Shown here: positions 38,622 through 52,400 of the stretch, in pieces
Numbering within the stretch: the stretch's first letter is position 1
Layout of the letters: the number at the start of each line of letters is the position of its first letter
Origin: Tomocerus qinae
Lineage: Eukaryota; Arthropoda; Collembola; Entomobryomorpha; Tomoceridae
Direction of reading: 5' to 3'
Length of the DNA: 64,000 nucleotides
Assembly (NCBI GenBank): GCA_020055645.1
Contig: CM034547.1
Coordinates: forward strand, 31,434,513-31,498,512
Translations under genes and position numbers: made by a program
The notes under the pieces: generated by a model
Seen by the model: the letters and a program-made list of their open reading frames with translations, nothing else
What the model was told of the DNA's origin: nothing
The model's database searches: none

Positions 38622-41406
38622 ATGTCTCAGCCCGAAAAGAAAAGAAAATTATCTGCCGATACCAGTTCCAACGGCGAAAATGTAAAAACACCAGTTATCC
38701 CAAAATTGCATGAAAGTTTGGAAAACGCCGAATTTTTAGAAAAATTGAAAGCGTTATGGAAGAATGGCGAATATTTACAAGGTAAGAATATAATTTACGT
38801 TCAACATTAGGGGGTTGGGGATTAGATCCTGTAAGCCCAAGCTCGATTGTCCATAAATAATATAAAACTTTTACATGTGAAAACTAAAAGACTTTCACCC
38901 AATCATGCTTTCGCAGGTGAAAGTTGTATACAGAGATTACGCTTTAAAAGAGAAATCTTTTACACGATGAACTGGAAGTCATTTGAATGCATCCATTCAT
39001 TTATATAATATTGTATGTATTGTTTAAAATATGATGTTAGTTGACAACCTAACTATTTGTATTTTGGGGTGCAATAACCTTGTGTTCTTATTTTGTACTT
39101 CAAAATGTTGATTAATTAATGAATTTTTGCAGATGATACTACAACAATAGACGCAAAACCATTCCGACACTGTGAAATAAAATCTTTGATTAAAAACGAA
39201 GAATTCCTAAAGTCATTTGTGGACAGCTTTTCATCCATTAATTTTCGAGACAAAAGCAGCGATTTGTTCCAGTTTAAACAGTCTGATGATTTGAAGTCGT
39301 TAGATCATCCGTACGTAGAAACTATAAAGTAAGCTACCACTTGTGTTTATAAGTAGTAATACTATAATTTATAGTGTAATTTAGAATGAATCAATGATAT
39401 AAAACATGTATAAAAATTGTTTCTTTCACAGTGAATTTATGTCATCAGTTATTCAACCCATAGTGAAAACAATTACTGGATTGCCACTCAATTCAGAGTT
39501 GGATATGTTTTTGTCAGATTATCAGAAAACAGGTTAAAAAATATCACTTACTTTAGATATTACTTTGTAATTTTATATGTTAAACTTGAGACGTTTAGCA
39601 AGAAATAAATGTGTATTTTCGTAATTTTAGATTTTTTATTATGTCATGATGACGAATTGGATTCTCGACGCATTGCTTTTATCTGGTATCTTACCGAAAA
39701 ATGGAGCCCGGAATTCGGGGGTTCCCTTGATTTGCTTTCCTCAAATGGTAATTGACCTATTTACTATGATCGCCAAATAACTTTGGAGAATAAGATTGAA
39801 GAACAATAAAACCGATAAGAATACATAATAGGCGAGTTCGCGTTTCAGTGAGCACGAACAAAGGTGCTCATTGAAGCACGAACTCCTGTATTGTTCATGC
39901 TCACTGATGCGCGAACTCGCCTATTATATTTTTCTTCAATCTTATTGTCCAAACTTATTTGGTGATCATAGTAGCTTTTAGCTATACCGTATCTAAATTG
40001 TGTTGTAAACCTCTTGTTTATGAGTGGATATCGAAAAATCGAAATTAATTATTTATGACTTCGCCCTCAAAAGTCTTACTTTCTCATTTTAGACAAATAT
40101 TTTCCTGAGGAGACTGTTAAATCAGTCGTACCTGAGTACAACAAGTTTGTGTTTTTTGAAGTAACTGCAAAGTCGTTCCATCAGGTAACATGAAATAACG
40201 TTTATTTTAAATAAATAGTAAAAATATAGTAGAAGTACCCATGTTAGTGAAAGATTACTTCTTCATTAACGTTATAATGCCATTAGCCACTGTCACTTGG
40301 AATGAAAATCACTTTATCCATGACATGACAGATATAGGAGAGTTACTAAATTTTAACTATTTACCATTACCTTGACAGGTTAAAGAAGTCGTCAAGGAGG
40401 ACGTTAGTAGACTTGCCTTGAGTGGTTGGTTTTACGGTGAGCCCTTACCCCGACCCACTATAGAGTTGCCTCAAGAAACGGGACATAATCTCCACAACGC
40501 TACGGTTCCATATAAGGTACGGAAATTTCTAATTGTATTACTATCAATTTTCAGTGTTTTAATTTTAATTAATGTTTCACAATCATTAAATACTTTTAGG
40601 GTGCCATGCAGTATTTTTCAGACGACACTTACCTTTCAACTGACATATACACAGAAATCAACGACCAATTGACAGCTCATTCCGAAGTACTTTTACCCAA
40701 CTTTCTCCGCAGCGAGGTTTATGCAGCTATTTGCCGAAACATTGTTGATCTGGATCTTTCTAAATCGTTTAAGCCCATTGGGCCAGTAAACATTCGATCC
40801 TACGAGGCAACATGCTTTGATCCCCCCACTCAAATTGTAAATGAGGATAAAACTGTTGAATTGAACTTCTCAAACACGCTAGAAGACTTGAACAAGTTTT
40901 TTTACTCTACCGAGTTCATGCAGTTTTTACAAGATGTCACAGAATTTCCTTGTGTTACATGTCCCATTACTAAAATTACATCATCCCTTCGAAAATTTAA
41001 GACTGGATCCTACTCTTTGTTAAAATCTGGCGGAGCAAAGCAAACGGGGGAAGTTCTAATGGAACGTCAAGGTGAGAAAAAGAATGGAAATGGCCAGGCC
41101 AATGGAAAGACCAACAACGATGCAGTATCAAATGATGATGAAAAAGAAGATATTGATGAGGAACCGGGATACATGGACATCATGTACTTTTTTGGAAGTA
41201 ACTGGGATGAAGAGTGGGGTGGTCTTACTATCTATTCGGCTGAGGATGGAGAGCAACTGATTACCGTGTCCCCGGAAGGAAATTGTCTTGCGATTGTGGT
41301 TAGAACGGAAAGTGTTAATTCTTATGTCAACTATGTAAACTGCCTTGCTAAAGATGAAGTTTACTTTGCGTACACAATGACTCTAGCTTTTAATGGTAAA
41401 TTTTGA
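38622..41406 (+). CDS. OGFOD1: OGFOD1-type prolyl 3-hydroxylase (2OG-Fe(II) oxygenase)
   Basis: Seven coding exons (38622-38781, 39133-39328, 39432-39532, 39631-39747, 40093-40184, 40379-40516, 40600-41406) give 536 residues, close to the human length. OGFOD1/Ofd1 hydroxylates a proline of ribosomal protein uS12 and affects translation and stress response. The Fe(II) ligands are visible as H-x-D in [12 protein letters not shown] and the distal His in KSFHQVKEV, followed by the conserved Arg and [11 protein letters not shown]. The C-terminal non-catalytic domain carries an acidic, Asn/Gly-rich insertion (about 41060-41165) and then [20 protein letters not shown]. The N-terminus has a basic KKRKL nuclear-type signal. 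The first ATG in a good reading frame is 38622. Confidence 0.95.
39762..39973. mobile_element. 212-bp palindromic MITE with TA ends, in OGFOD1 intron 4
   Basis: Begins TACTATGATCGCCAAATAA and ends with its inverse, TTATTTGGTGATCATAGTA. The arms continue inward through AATAAGATTGAAGA, AATAGGCGAGTTCGCG and GTGAGCACGAACAA, all with inverted partners. The TA at each end suits a TA target duplication of mariner-type elements. It begins 15 bases after the exon 4 donor site. No coding capacity. Confidence 0.85.
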
Positions 41407-41657
41407 CTACAGTTGACAGTTGTGAATTTTTGACTATAGGGTAATTTAGATTTAGATCTTAGATGTATGTTGTATGGAAAATTAATTGTCAACATCCGCC
41501 ACAAATGTCGAATTTTACATTCGATATGAAGTTTTACATCTGCACTGATCTGAATTAATTATAGGGTAAGTAAGCTGGCGATGATGTAGATAAAGGTATC
41601 CTATAAATAATTGTATTAATTTGGGGATGAAATGAATATCTCCGACTGCTGAACGTA

Positions 41658-41663
41658 AATAAA
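41658..41663 (+). terminator. Polyadenylation signal, OGFOD1
   Basis: AATAAA about 250 bases after the stop codon, on the coding strand. Confidence 0.55.
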
Positions 41664-42179
41664 ATATGTAAAGTGTGAAACATTTATTGGTATACTTTAT
41701 TGAAAAATAAAATACTGGTTTATAATTTTTGTGAATCAGTATTTGATACGTACGACTACAATTAATTAGGCTGTCAACAAACTTCGTAATTTTACTAGTT
41801 CATAACAAATATTTATAAAAATTAATTGCAAGAACTATGATTATACAGAACTTTCAGAATCAGAACTGTGAAAACATTCGCATTAGGAAATAAAATGCGA
41901 TTAACAAAATGTCACTACATTTCAAAAAAATGACTGAGTATAAACATTTCCAACATCTGTAACAAAAAATCAAAAACATATCTCATATTCACATTGCATG
42001 ACCTCTCTCACTGACTAATGACTCCAACAATGCTTACGGTAATTGGTACAATGGTATTGGTAGATTGGTACACTTTTGAAAACAGCAACATTCAGATCTA
42101 ACTAAGATACTATTATATAGTATTATTGTTTTAGAACCGGAATTAAGAGAAAATTTACATCAAGAACTTGATTTAAAAG
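41664..42179. other. Convergent spacer OGFOD1 / PHD gene
   Basis: About 500 AT-rich bases between two converging genes. 3' UTR sequence expected; nothing else seen. Confidence 0.5.
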
Positions 42180-45100
42180 TTAAATGTGGTCAGGACAAAA
42201 AGATTGCATAGTCTGCACATCCAATTTCCACGAGTTGGTCTTGGCACAAGGAACATGAACTGCTTTTGTACATCCTCTTTTTAAGCAACCGACCGTAGCT
42301 CCAATTAGTCCACAAATGTTGCATTTTTCACGGTCTCCGAAATAGACAGCTTCGTCAAGATTCCTTAAAGTAGTTCCAATCATCAGCACCTTGTGGGCCC
42401 AAACTGCACATTCTGTAACAAATTATTATAGACATCGTATAAATATTGATGTTCAGGTATTTTGACTTATAACAATATGAGGGTCTTTATAACAGACAGG
42501 GCAATTGGAGTACAAAAATACTTTCATAGCATTGAAAACATTTTTGTCACTAAAACCTAAGCTACTTTTACTTACCTTCACCAAAGTGAAAGCATAGTGA
42601 AAGGTTCAAGTTGTGTTTTAGAATATTTAATTCACCATTGTCATCATTATTAATATAATGGTAAAAATAACCTTCGTGAACCCAGGTTTCCCGTTTTCCA
42701 GGTATTTTTCCTTTTTTCTCATCTTGTTTGACATAATAGGGTCCAAACAGATCTCCAAGTCTTTCAACTTGAGGGCCCAACTGACAAAAAACACAAGTCC
42801 ACGGAACCGTTTCATCGAATTCAACAGGAACTTTCTCCTAGATTAATGAAAGATGGAAAAAAATAAAATATATTCCGACTTAACATATTTCATTGCAAAA
42901 TTAGGAAAATTAACACTAACCCGAGGCAGTTTGGGTTCTGTTTCATTATCCTCTTCGTCGCTCCCTCTGTAAAACTTGACTTTGCCATCAATGACTCTCA
43001 GACTAGGGCCTACATGCTTTTCTTTTTCTGCATTTCCTTTGGCCGTATTTCCCAAAGGAGACTGTTTGACGAATACTGTTGGTACATGGGGTTTCGGTTT
43101 TGCAGTCAGCTGAAAAGGTTCTGGCTTTGGAATTACTGGACTCATTTTTCTCCGTGGTCTTCTAGTTCGGACTTTAGGGGGATCAATTTTCTCCTGCTTA
43201 ATTTGTACTGCAGGTAAATCTTTGATGAGGGAAGACTCTAGAGATATCTTGGTTCCATTAGCCTGGTTCTGACTTCCGCTATTCTTTGCATTGGTTTTAG
43301 GTACAACTGTTTTTGTGACAACCACAACTGGTTCTAAATCTGGTAAATGGGTCCCTGCACTGGAAACACTCGATATGATGGCATCAGCAGAGTTGAATGA
43401 TGCTGAAGTGGTTGCGCTTTTGGAGTTACGCTTTTTAATTATTTTAGAGGCAGTTGCAGTGATTGAAGAAACAACCGGAAGTGGCACAAAAGGTAAATCA
43501 GGTTGGGGTAAGTAGTTTGACTCCGGTTCCATTGAGGGACAAATAATAGGTGCCACTGTAGATGAAGCAGGAGCCGTTGCGCTGATTGGTGTGGCTGATG
43601 CATTTTTTGAAGAAGCAGAAGACCGCCTTTTACTTGTAAGAGGTTGTGCACCGTTAGTAACCTCGTTATCTCTATCCAGAACAGTGGTTGATAATTTTAC
43701 CATAAGGTTATTCTTTGCGATGTTAATCGTCGCTGTTTTAGAGATAGTTGGAGGTGTTGATGGCGCAGTTGGAGGAGTTTTTGACATCTTTTGGGAAACA
43801 GTAGTGGGAGATTTGGTTGGAGCGGGTGACATCGCTTTAGCCAAATTATTCGGAGTTGCTTTGCCTTTAGGACTGTTCTTTGCTTTACGTTTAGGCGGAA
43901 TTATTGGTTCTTCCTTGCCAAGTACCTTGATTCTAGGGAGAGATTTTGTTGTACTTTTCGCTTTTGATGTGCCGACTTTCTTCTTTGTATTGACTCTAGG
44001 AGCTTTTGCATTTGCAGTCTTTTTTGCTGAATTTGACTTTGTTGCTTTTGTTTTAATTGGAGGGGTACTATCAACAAGATTGGGTACATCCGGGTAAACG
44101 GGTGTTTCTACATCCAAAGTGGGAAGGGTTGTAGATTTCGAAGCGATTGGTGTAGCGGCTTTTCCAGTGGTTGAAACTTTATCTTTACCTTGAGTCGGCG
44201 ATGACGTTTTTGTTGCCTTAGCGGGACTTGTTTTGACGGAAATTGGTGTTGTGGCCTTAACTGGACTTGTTTTAACAGGGGTCAAGGCTGTAGCCTTAAC
44301 TTGAGGTGTTACACTTTTTGCTGGTGTTGTCGCTCTCGTTGGAATTTGGTTTGAAACGAAGCTTAAAGCTGATTGTTCAGCTTTTATTGGATTTGGAGCT
44401 GAGATCTTAACTGGAACTGGCGGTACCTTAACATGAGGCGGGGTTATAATTGTGACTTTTGCAACTGTGGATCCACTGTCGCCATTGCTGAACAAAGGAG
44501 CAATAGTGATACCGAAAGCGGGTGTCGTATTAGAAGCAACATTATTAGCACCAGGATTCATATTACCTGACAGTCGGGCAACTTTTTTATTTTTCTTTGC
44601 TTTTCCATTTTTAGGTAACTCCTCGGCAGAAGTAATAGGTTCTTGGTCTTGGAAAGGCATCACTGAAGTAGTTTCCGGCAGTGGAAAAATAGGAATTTTC
44701 TTTGGAGATCGGCTGACCCTGGCTTTTTTGGCCTTTGGTGTAGTTTTCTGTTTCACACCTAGTGATTGTTCCTTAGCTTCCGAAAGTTTCCGCTTTTTTG
44801 CCGCGGCTGGGCTTTCCTTAACTTCAGTCGACTTTTTTCTTTTGCCTGCCGGGCTACTGTCCGGCTTTTCCTTCTTTTCTCCTGATTTCTTTCTCTTTGG
44901 CTCAGTTGGCTCAGGTTGCTGAGGATCGACTGCACTCTTTCTCTTTTTGTTGACCCTAGGCGTCTTTACTTTTGGAGTGATTGGCTTTTTATCGATAACA
45001 TTTAACGATTTCTTAACCCTGATACCATGTACTTCATTTGTATTTTCATAAAGTTCCAACATAGTTGTTGGTGCTTCTACGATTTTCAACGGGCTGGGAG

Positions 45101-48100
45101 GACCAGTTTTGCCTTCTTGCAAGTCCAACAATGCTTGGGCCACCTCTTCCTCCAAAACGGCTTTACGGTCTTGCATAGAATTAGAGGTTATTATTTTTCC
45201 TTTCTTTTCCAGTTTTGGTAGTTTAATGGTCTGGACTATTTTTACCGTATTTGTAGGAATATCATTAATTTCTGGAATTTGTAAAGTATATTCCTTTTCA
45301 GGAGAGTTTGTGACAGGCATTGTTTCCAAAACTAGATTTTCAGATTTCTTTCTTTTGTTTCTACTTCTTGGCGATTTAGATTTTGGTTTTTCTCCTTGAA
45401 AAAAAGTCATATTATTATCTAGATCTTGAAAGGATGGTGCATTGATACTTTCCATGGGATTAATGGGAAAGGGCAACGGCAACACTTCTTTCTTCTTCCT
45501 GGGTTTTCTCGGGGTTTTGACAGGCACGAAATCTCCATTCATTGGGACACTATATTGAACTCCCATTGACTTTTTCGACTGCCTTTTCTTTTTCTCCACA
45601 GGATGATCTTCAGGTGAAGTAGAATTTTTAGGCTTCCGTCCTCGTCTCTTCTTATCTGGACTCTGCCCACCTAATAAACTATCACCCTCAGGTATAGTAG
45701 ATTCAGGAGTCTTAATATCTGCAAACATGCTTTCTCCGTTTTCTAGCGACTTCTTGTTTTTCGGAGTTTTTGCTCTACTAGCTTTTTTATTAGGACCATC
45801 TGAAATGGCTGCAAATTGCTGCACCGAAGAATTACTGGAGTTTTGTTGTTCCAACATAGCCAATTTCCTCATGTTGGCTTTTGTCCTTGCTTGTCCTTTC
45901 CCCATCTGCAAATTAAAATTAAACTCTTAATTCCTCTTTCTCATTCAATCCTTGGACTGTAACTGTAACCTAACTGAACAACTTTATTTATTAAATTCTC
46001 CTTTACATATCAAGTTGTATTGTAGGTTGTACTTGAACAGCAAGTTGCAAGCGCACGTGTAGTGTAAATATTGACTAATAAATTAATGGTTCAAAGTTCA
46101 AATTAATGAAAACAAATTATGACTAAGTATTTACTACGTAACAAAAGGCAGGAAATTAATTTACCCAACTAAAAGGCAAATAGCACAAATTAGTTTAAAC
46201 CTTTTGTTCACTGCAGGGTAAAATCATTATAAAAATTTGACGACACAAATAGTAACATAAATTCCTAGTACACTACATTTAAATAATATTGTGGTTACAC
46301 CAGAAGATTACATATAAAAAACGTAGATAATTCTCTTCTCACTTCTGAACACCGTCACTCAAGGACACCACTAAAATTGTGAGATTCATATACAAAGCGG
46401 GATACATCTACCCACACATTTGAACATTACTTAACATCCTACTAAACCAACTCTTTTTATACTTCTTCGCTTAGAACTAGAACTGAACTGCTGGTGATGT
46501 GATGTGATGACTAAACTATTGTGCTTTGCACGAGAATATTGAGACTGAGAGGAGAGAACTGAGTTTGAGCTGACTTGACTGCGCTAAGGGAGGACTGAGA
46601 CTGCTTGCCGTTCTATATGCTGTATATAATAGACAGAGAGAAGTGTAGAACAAACGAAAACTCTTACATTTTAGCTTTGGCCTTCCTCAAGCCTAAAGAC
46701 ACACACACGCGCTTGTGCTACTAAGTACACTACGTTGCAAAAATCAAAAATGCTATATCATATAAATATCTATTTAACCATTATTACTAAATAATTTAGA
46801 GACTTGATTTTACATATTTCACAATAAAACACTGATGCCTGAAAATAAGCCAAATACAAAAGTATGACATTAGAGTATCCCATAAACCTGTTCATCTAAA
46901 TTCTGAATGCTTGAGATGCAAGCAGCAAGATCAGCTGACAAGTACATGGGCCTTATAATAAAACATAACCCTAGGACATGGACTGCCCTGCCCCTGTCTG
47001 TACTGTAGTGAAAAACCAACAAATAGAACCTTTAAATTTTAAAGTACATACAAAGTATAAATCAAGCATAAGGCCTTCTGATGAGTGATGACTAAAATTA
47101 CTACAGTTGTTCAAAATAAGTATAACAATAACAACTTACATAATTACCCAACAGTATTCTTGTAAATGCACTTGATGAGGGTCTAAAATGGTATCTTTTC
47201 AAAAATTTTATTAGAATCTCCCCCTTCGAATTTTGATTGATGTGCTGTGCGTAAATGAATGCCACTTGTTCTTGGGTCAGCATAACTGAATTGGTCTATT
47301 CCTAGTACTAATTTTCAGTCTGATATTATTTAACTGCTACAATAATGCAGGTGAAACAAGTTAAACTATTATCACCTAGATAGATTTGGTAAAACTTCCC
47401 GCTGATGGCTAAAGAAGATACCAGATACCTTAAAATCACACTCGCTAGCTACTCCGCGTCCAATAAATCAAGTTCCTACCAAACTTTTATCACACAACCC
47501 AATTGCAACTTATAAACAAATCTCAATGGCGGAAATATTACTAAATTGGTAAAACCAATTAATGTTTTCACTTATGTACCCCAAAGCAAACCTTCGGAGT
47601 TCGGGAGTAAAATTTAGTACACAAAGTCACAAAGGTATGCGTTGGGGTATACATAAATAAGTGAATCATTATACAATAATTCTAACTCTATCTTGTATAA
47701 TAAATAGTATCATAAATATTAGAGAGAGATTTGTAAATCTTTTCAATCAACACCCAGACTTCGGTTGAGAATTTGAAGCTTTATCATTATCACAAAGGAC
47801 TTGCAGTACTAAGTTTTCTCATGCACAACTCGGTATCAGCTGTAAATTACTGGATATGTGACATGACAATAATAAATAGTAAATTATAATAACGGTTTAT
47901 ATAACTTATGAACATATAAGCAATTCTCATCTCTCACTCAGTGAATGTTTAGTTATACAGTATGATACAAAGTCCTACTTTATCGACATAACGGACAAGA
48001 CAAATCGAATTGAGGTTGATGAGAAGCAGCTACCAAAAATTAATTTTTTTAAACGTCAAGATGTTTGTAACCTGTAGTTATGTGATATGTGTGTAGTGTA

Positions 48101-49450
48101 CACAGTAATGCCTACATCTTTACTCTACATAAAGATAAAGTGGGGCATGCGTATGAGATTCTTTCATTATTCTTGAATAAATGTTTGTATCTATGTCCGT
48201 AATATTTTGTAATTAATGAGTAAGGGTAGTATTTTGTAATTAATGAGCAAGGACTACACTATCAGTACTGAGTCCAATCAAGGGTCTATGAAATTCGGGC
48301 CAATGCGCAGTCGCTAGAAATTTACTGATTTCAACATTTTCTAGCACACTTTGTGTGCTGGGATTCAACTAGTACACAATAACACGCCAATTTTTCTCTT
48401 GTCACGCAGAAAGGAGAGGATGAGAAAATCATTTCTCCTTATACACTGAAACGCAGAGTGCGTATTTAAATAGGAAGACGAAGCATGCAAAATTGTCACT
48501 TACAGGCAATATAAAGTATAATCAACGTAAATTATAACATATAAACAACTACTTATAGTGTACTTAGTAAACGGAGATTTCTCATTAAGAGTTGGTTATT
48601 TACCTGTATAGAGTTTTTCTACATATCTGGTTCATCACAGTAAGGTACAATCAGCTTTACAATATTATTATGTTGTAAATGAGCAGAAAGAACTGACCTG
48701 TAATCGAACGGGTATCATTTGGCCATTTGTAGAACAAGAGCTGGAAGGGCTAGTAATAGATCTAGTCGGACTCTGAGACTCGGGAGGATTCAAGTTGCTT
48801 CCATTGATTAGCTGTCCGTGATTGCTAGAACTGGGGCTTGGGCTTGGACTCTGGCTGACGAATCTGGACAAATTCATCAATGCGTGTTGACTTGGTTGTT
48901 GTTGCATATGATTATCGTGTACTACTGGCTGTTGAACGAGTTGTGCAGTGGCCAAGGACTGTTGCTGCGGGTTCTGGAGGTATCCATAAGGACTGTGTGA
49001 CTGCTGAGGGTAGACGGACTGAGGATGCTGTTGCTGAAGATGCGGCTGTTGTTGCGGATGATAGTAATGCTGTTGCTGCCAGTCCGGAGGTGCTCCTTGC
49101 TGCGATTGCGGGTGATAAGGATTGTGAGCAACGGGAGGAGGTGCGGACGCCGTCGTAATTGGCACATGATTGTTCTGCTGCTGTTGTTGTAGTGGCGAAT
49201 AATAACCCGACACGGGAGGAGGCACCGTTGGATGTTGGTAGTAAGCCGAGTGTTGTTGTAAAGGATAGTTATGACTGTGGTTTGTATGTCCGTAGTAGCC
49301 AGGGTGCTGATGACCCAAATGACTGTGCTGTTGCTGTCCGTCGTTTTGGTTTGGCTGATGCATAATTGGAATTGTCTGAGGACTTCCACTCTGAGGCGGG
49401 TGTGACGACATGCTTCCGGGAGTCGGGCAGTATCTACTGGGAGAGTCCAT
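42180..49450 (-). CDS. TCF20/RAI1-like nuclear protein with C-terminal extended PHD
   Basis: Four coding exons (48698-49450, 42921-45905, 42672-42837, 42180-42412) join in frame to 1378 residues across a 2.8 kb first intron. Exon 1 is Gln/His/Pro/Ser-rich, like a transactivation region. Exon 2 is Lys/Pro/Thr/Ser-rich with AT-hook-like KKRRGRKPKN and many KRKK nuclear signals. The C-terminal 130 residues form an extended PHD: WTCVFCQLGPQ, LGDLFGPYY, HEECAVWAHKV, CNICGLIGATVGC, HVPCAK, CPDHI. The GDLFGPYY segment before a C2HC-PHD is typical of RAI1/TCF20/PHF14-like nucleosome-binding proteins. Likely a chromatin-associated transcription regulator. Orthology is not certain because only the C-terminus is well conserved. 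Confidence 0.75.
47140..47283 (-). CDS. Possible alternative first exon (HTH-like) of the PHD gene
   Basis: Inside intron 1 of the PHD gene, on the same strand, an ATG-initiated 48-codon frame (MLTQEQVAFIYAQH..., then ILIKFLKRYHFRPSS) ends at TAT|GTAAGTTG. That donor is in phase 0, the phase accepted by the exon 2 acceptor at 45905. The peptide resembles the helix-turn-helix found at the start of some arthropod transposon-derived proteins (DUF4817-like), by motif memory only. It could be an alternative promoter exon, a solo domesticated HTH, or chance. Confidence 0.35.
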
Positions 49451-52400
49451 TATGTTCACTTGTAGATATTAGTCACTATAATATAACCAAGACACAGCAC
49501 ACAACCGTCTCCAACTCTTTCAGACCGAAGCAATATCGTTTCGGCCCGAACACGATTTAAACTGCGTACTGAGGCAGCCAGGTAAGAGATTCGCTAACAG
49601 CAGTTCCACAGATAAGCAAGTTATCCAACTTCTCCGAGTCAATCAAACAGATCGGTCTGGCATCTTCCATTCCACAGACACTAACAAGTCTTTCACATAA
49701 TGTAGAGCAACGCAACCAATTCAGAACATCCAAACCAAACGAAAACTAACGAAACGAACCGTCGTCTACGTAGACCGCCTCATGTAGTAGTAGTAGTAAT
49801 ACATAGGTATGTTATGTACAAAACTGCAGCTGAACTGATCTGATAACTGCGGTTTCGATTCACGCAAAGAACTGTCAACAAGAATGCGCAAAGTATTTCA
49901 TTAAACCTTATACACACATCTTTACATCTTACCCATAGGAAATATGAAGTTCTAATGCACACGTTTCTATGAGTATTTTCGTACAGGTGTACTAAAATAC
50001 TAGAGAATTCGAGTATAAACAAACATTTGGAAAAATGTCAACTTGTATTTTAGAACACGTTCTAAATGTGTTCTAAAATACTAGTATCTATAGGAATAAA
50101 AGAACTAGTTCTAATCAACTAGTTTTCACTCGTATTTTAGTACATTACGGGTTTTATTACTAAACTTTGTATCCCCTGTTTATTAGATTGGTAACGTAGC
50201 TAGGTGGTAGGCAGAGGAGACTTTGGTGGAAGTAGGCGGGAAATCGGTTCCCCCCCTGGATTTTTTTTCCAAAATTGTTGTTCTTTTTTTGCCTTTGTTT
50301 CCTAGTGAATTAAAATTAGTTTTTACTTGTACATTAGTACTAGTACTAAAGTACGACTCAACGTCCCATAAGTACTAGTTCTATTATACTAGTAAATACG
50401 AGTCGTTTAGTACTCGTACTCGGCAGTAGAATTTTTCCCTATGGGTATGCACTTATATCACCTATATTTTTTGGAGATTGCTAAATTGATTCTTATCTGA
50501 AGTAAATAACATAGCCTGATCAAATACAACAAGTGTAATGACAATGACCTTCTGTAAAAGTGGGATATGTATCCTTTAGATTTGTTACAGACTTTGAAGA
50601 AAGTAATGTCTTAGACTCTTATATTAGACTATGATAATGATGTAGAATAATAACTGTATCGTTGAACGTGTCTGCTAATTAATTTATCAGCCTACCCACA
50701 GAAATGTATAGACGCTATTTGTCGTTGTTACAATAATATTATAATATTGCAGTTAGCAGTTTAGCTTTTATTACAGGTGCGATTTCAGTCTAGTGTCTAA
50801 CCTATGACTACACTTCACGTAGTACAATGCTCAATGGGTATTTAGTATATTTTTGTATGTGGTGGTGTACCTTGTGTAAAAGCTAAATGCTTAATATGCA
50901 CCTAAATAGTAATTAATTGCTACTTGCTTATACTTTATTTGTTAATTACAACGCAAAGGGAGAAGATGCAGCTGATGTTAAGAGAGTAGACAAAACATTG
51001 GCTCACACAAGTTGTGCACTGCACAGAGGAACAATCTTACTTATATTCCTAGATTCCAAGTCCTTTGAGCGTTGAACAAGACAGCACTGACCAAAACTAA
51101 GCCACACACATGTCTAATGTAGGGTATTTACCTTCTCAAAAATTCCCTTGTTTGCACTTTGCACCACGTAACTAAATATATAAAGGTGTGTTCTGTTAGT
51201 TAATTATTATATATCGGTGTGTAATTAATTGTTCTGGTATCTGTATTGTTGGAATGAATTTTACTCGTCATTTTTGGTACTTCGTACAAAGTATAGTGTG
51301 TACATAGACGTATGTGCTTTCGTATAAATGAATTAAATGTAATTAATGATGTGGACTGTAGGTTTGCAAGCTGAGTCTCGAACTCACTTCTGGTGGTATT
51401 TACTAATTTCTTATAATGTGATACTCCAAAAGGAGCAAGCTAGAATGTACTTGCTAAATGAATGTATATGGAAGAGAGAGAGAGAAGTAGGTATATACAT
51501 CTAATAATGACGAGTCTGTCTGCTATGTAAAGGAACAGGGAGCAGAGCACCAACGCACGTACTATATACACAATAATATATTGTGTATAGCAGAAGCTAA
51601 AACAAATGTAGTATTTTAGCAGGCTACACAATTAAAATGAACTCGAGCAACTTTATAGAGAATGGAATGTATTAACTCTGCTGTAGTTAAATTGAATACG
51701 GTTAAAAATATGTAAAAGCGTACGTACTTTGTATTGGTAGTTAGTAAATCCAATGTTAAGGACTACTATATGTAAATCCGTAGGAAAACGGTATAAACTG
51801 CAAAGAGAAACACTCAACGGCTGTAGAGAGGAAGAAGACATGCTTTTGGTTTAGATGTGATGTCTGTGTGAGTGAGTTGAGTGTAGGATCTCCGTGTATA
51901 TAGCAATACTCTCTCTGCTGCGTTATGCGTTGGTCGATGGACTGGCTACGAAGACATAGTTATATATACAAATACTACATAGTACTACTGTCTACCCCGA
52001 AGAAGAACAGCTTTAGCTTAAAAACCTTTGCTTTGGTTTTCTTTTTCTCCTCAACATGCCCTGTGTGTAATGTTGTTCTATATACTAGTATGTCTGTGTA
52101 AAGTCAAATGAGTCTTCTCCGACTCTGCTCCAAGTCAATGTGAAACATGCTTTTCTCGACTTACAACTCAGCCACTCAACTTCCAAACGTATATAGAGAC
52201 ACAGAAAAAGTCCAGCCAAACTACTATACTATGCTCACTGTCAAGCACACACTCAAATGCATAGCAGAGTTTAACTTACTTCAGGTTATGTACTCATTGT
52301 CAGGTTAAATCTTACATGGTCAGGTTATGCACTTTGTACTGAGTTGTTACTATACGTTTTCGATGCGCATATGTACAGAGTTCCTATTTTGTGGTGTATC

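Noticed and set aside
43591-44922. Long plus-strand ORFs (168 and 156 codons) inside the PHD gene
   Set aside because: Antisense shadows of the Lys/Pro/Thr-rich exon 2.
51360-51400. tRNA-like T-arm string (GAGTTCGAGACTC on the minus strand)
   Set aside because: No matching acceptor, D or anticodon arms could be found around it.
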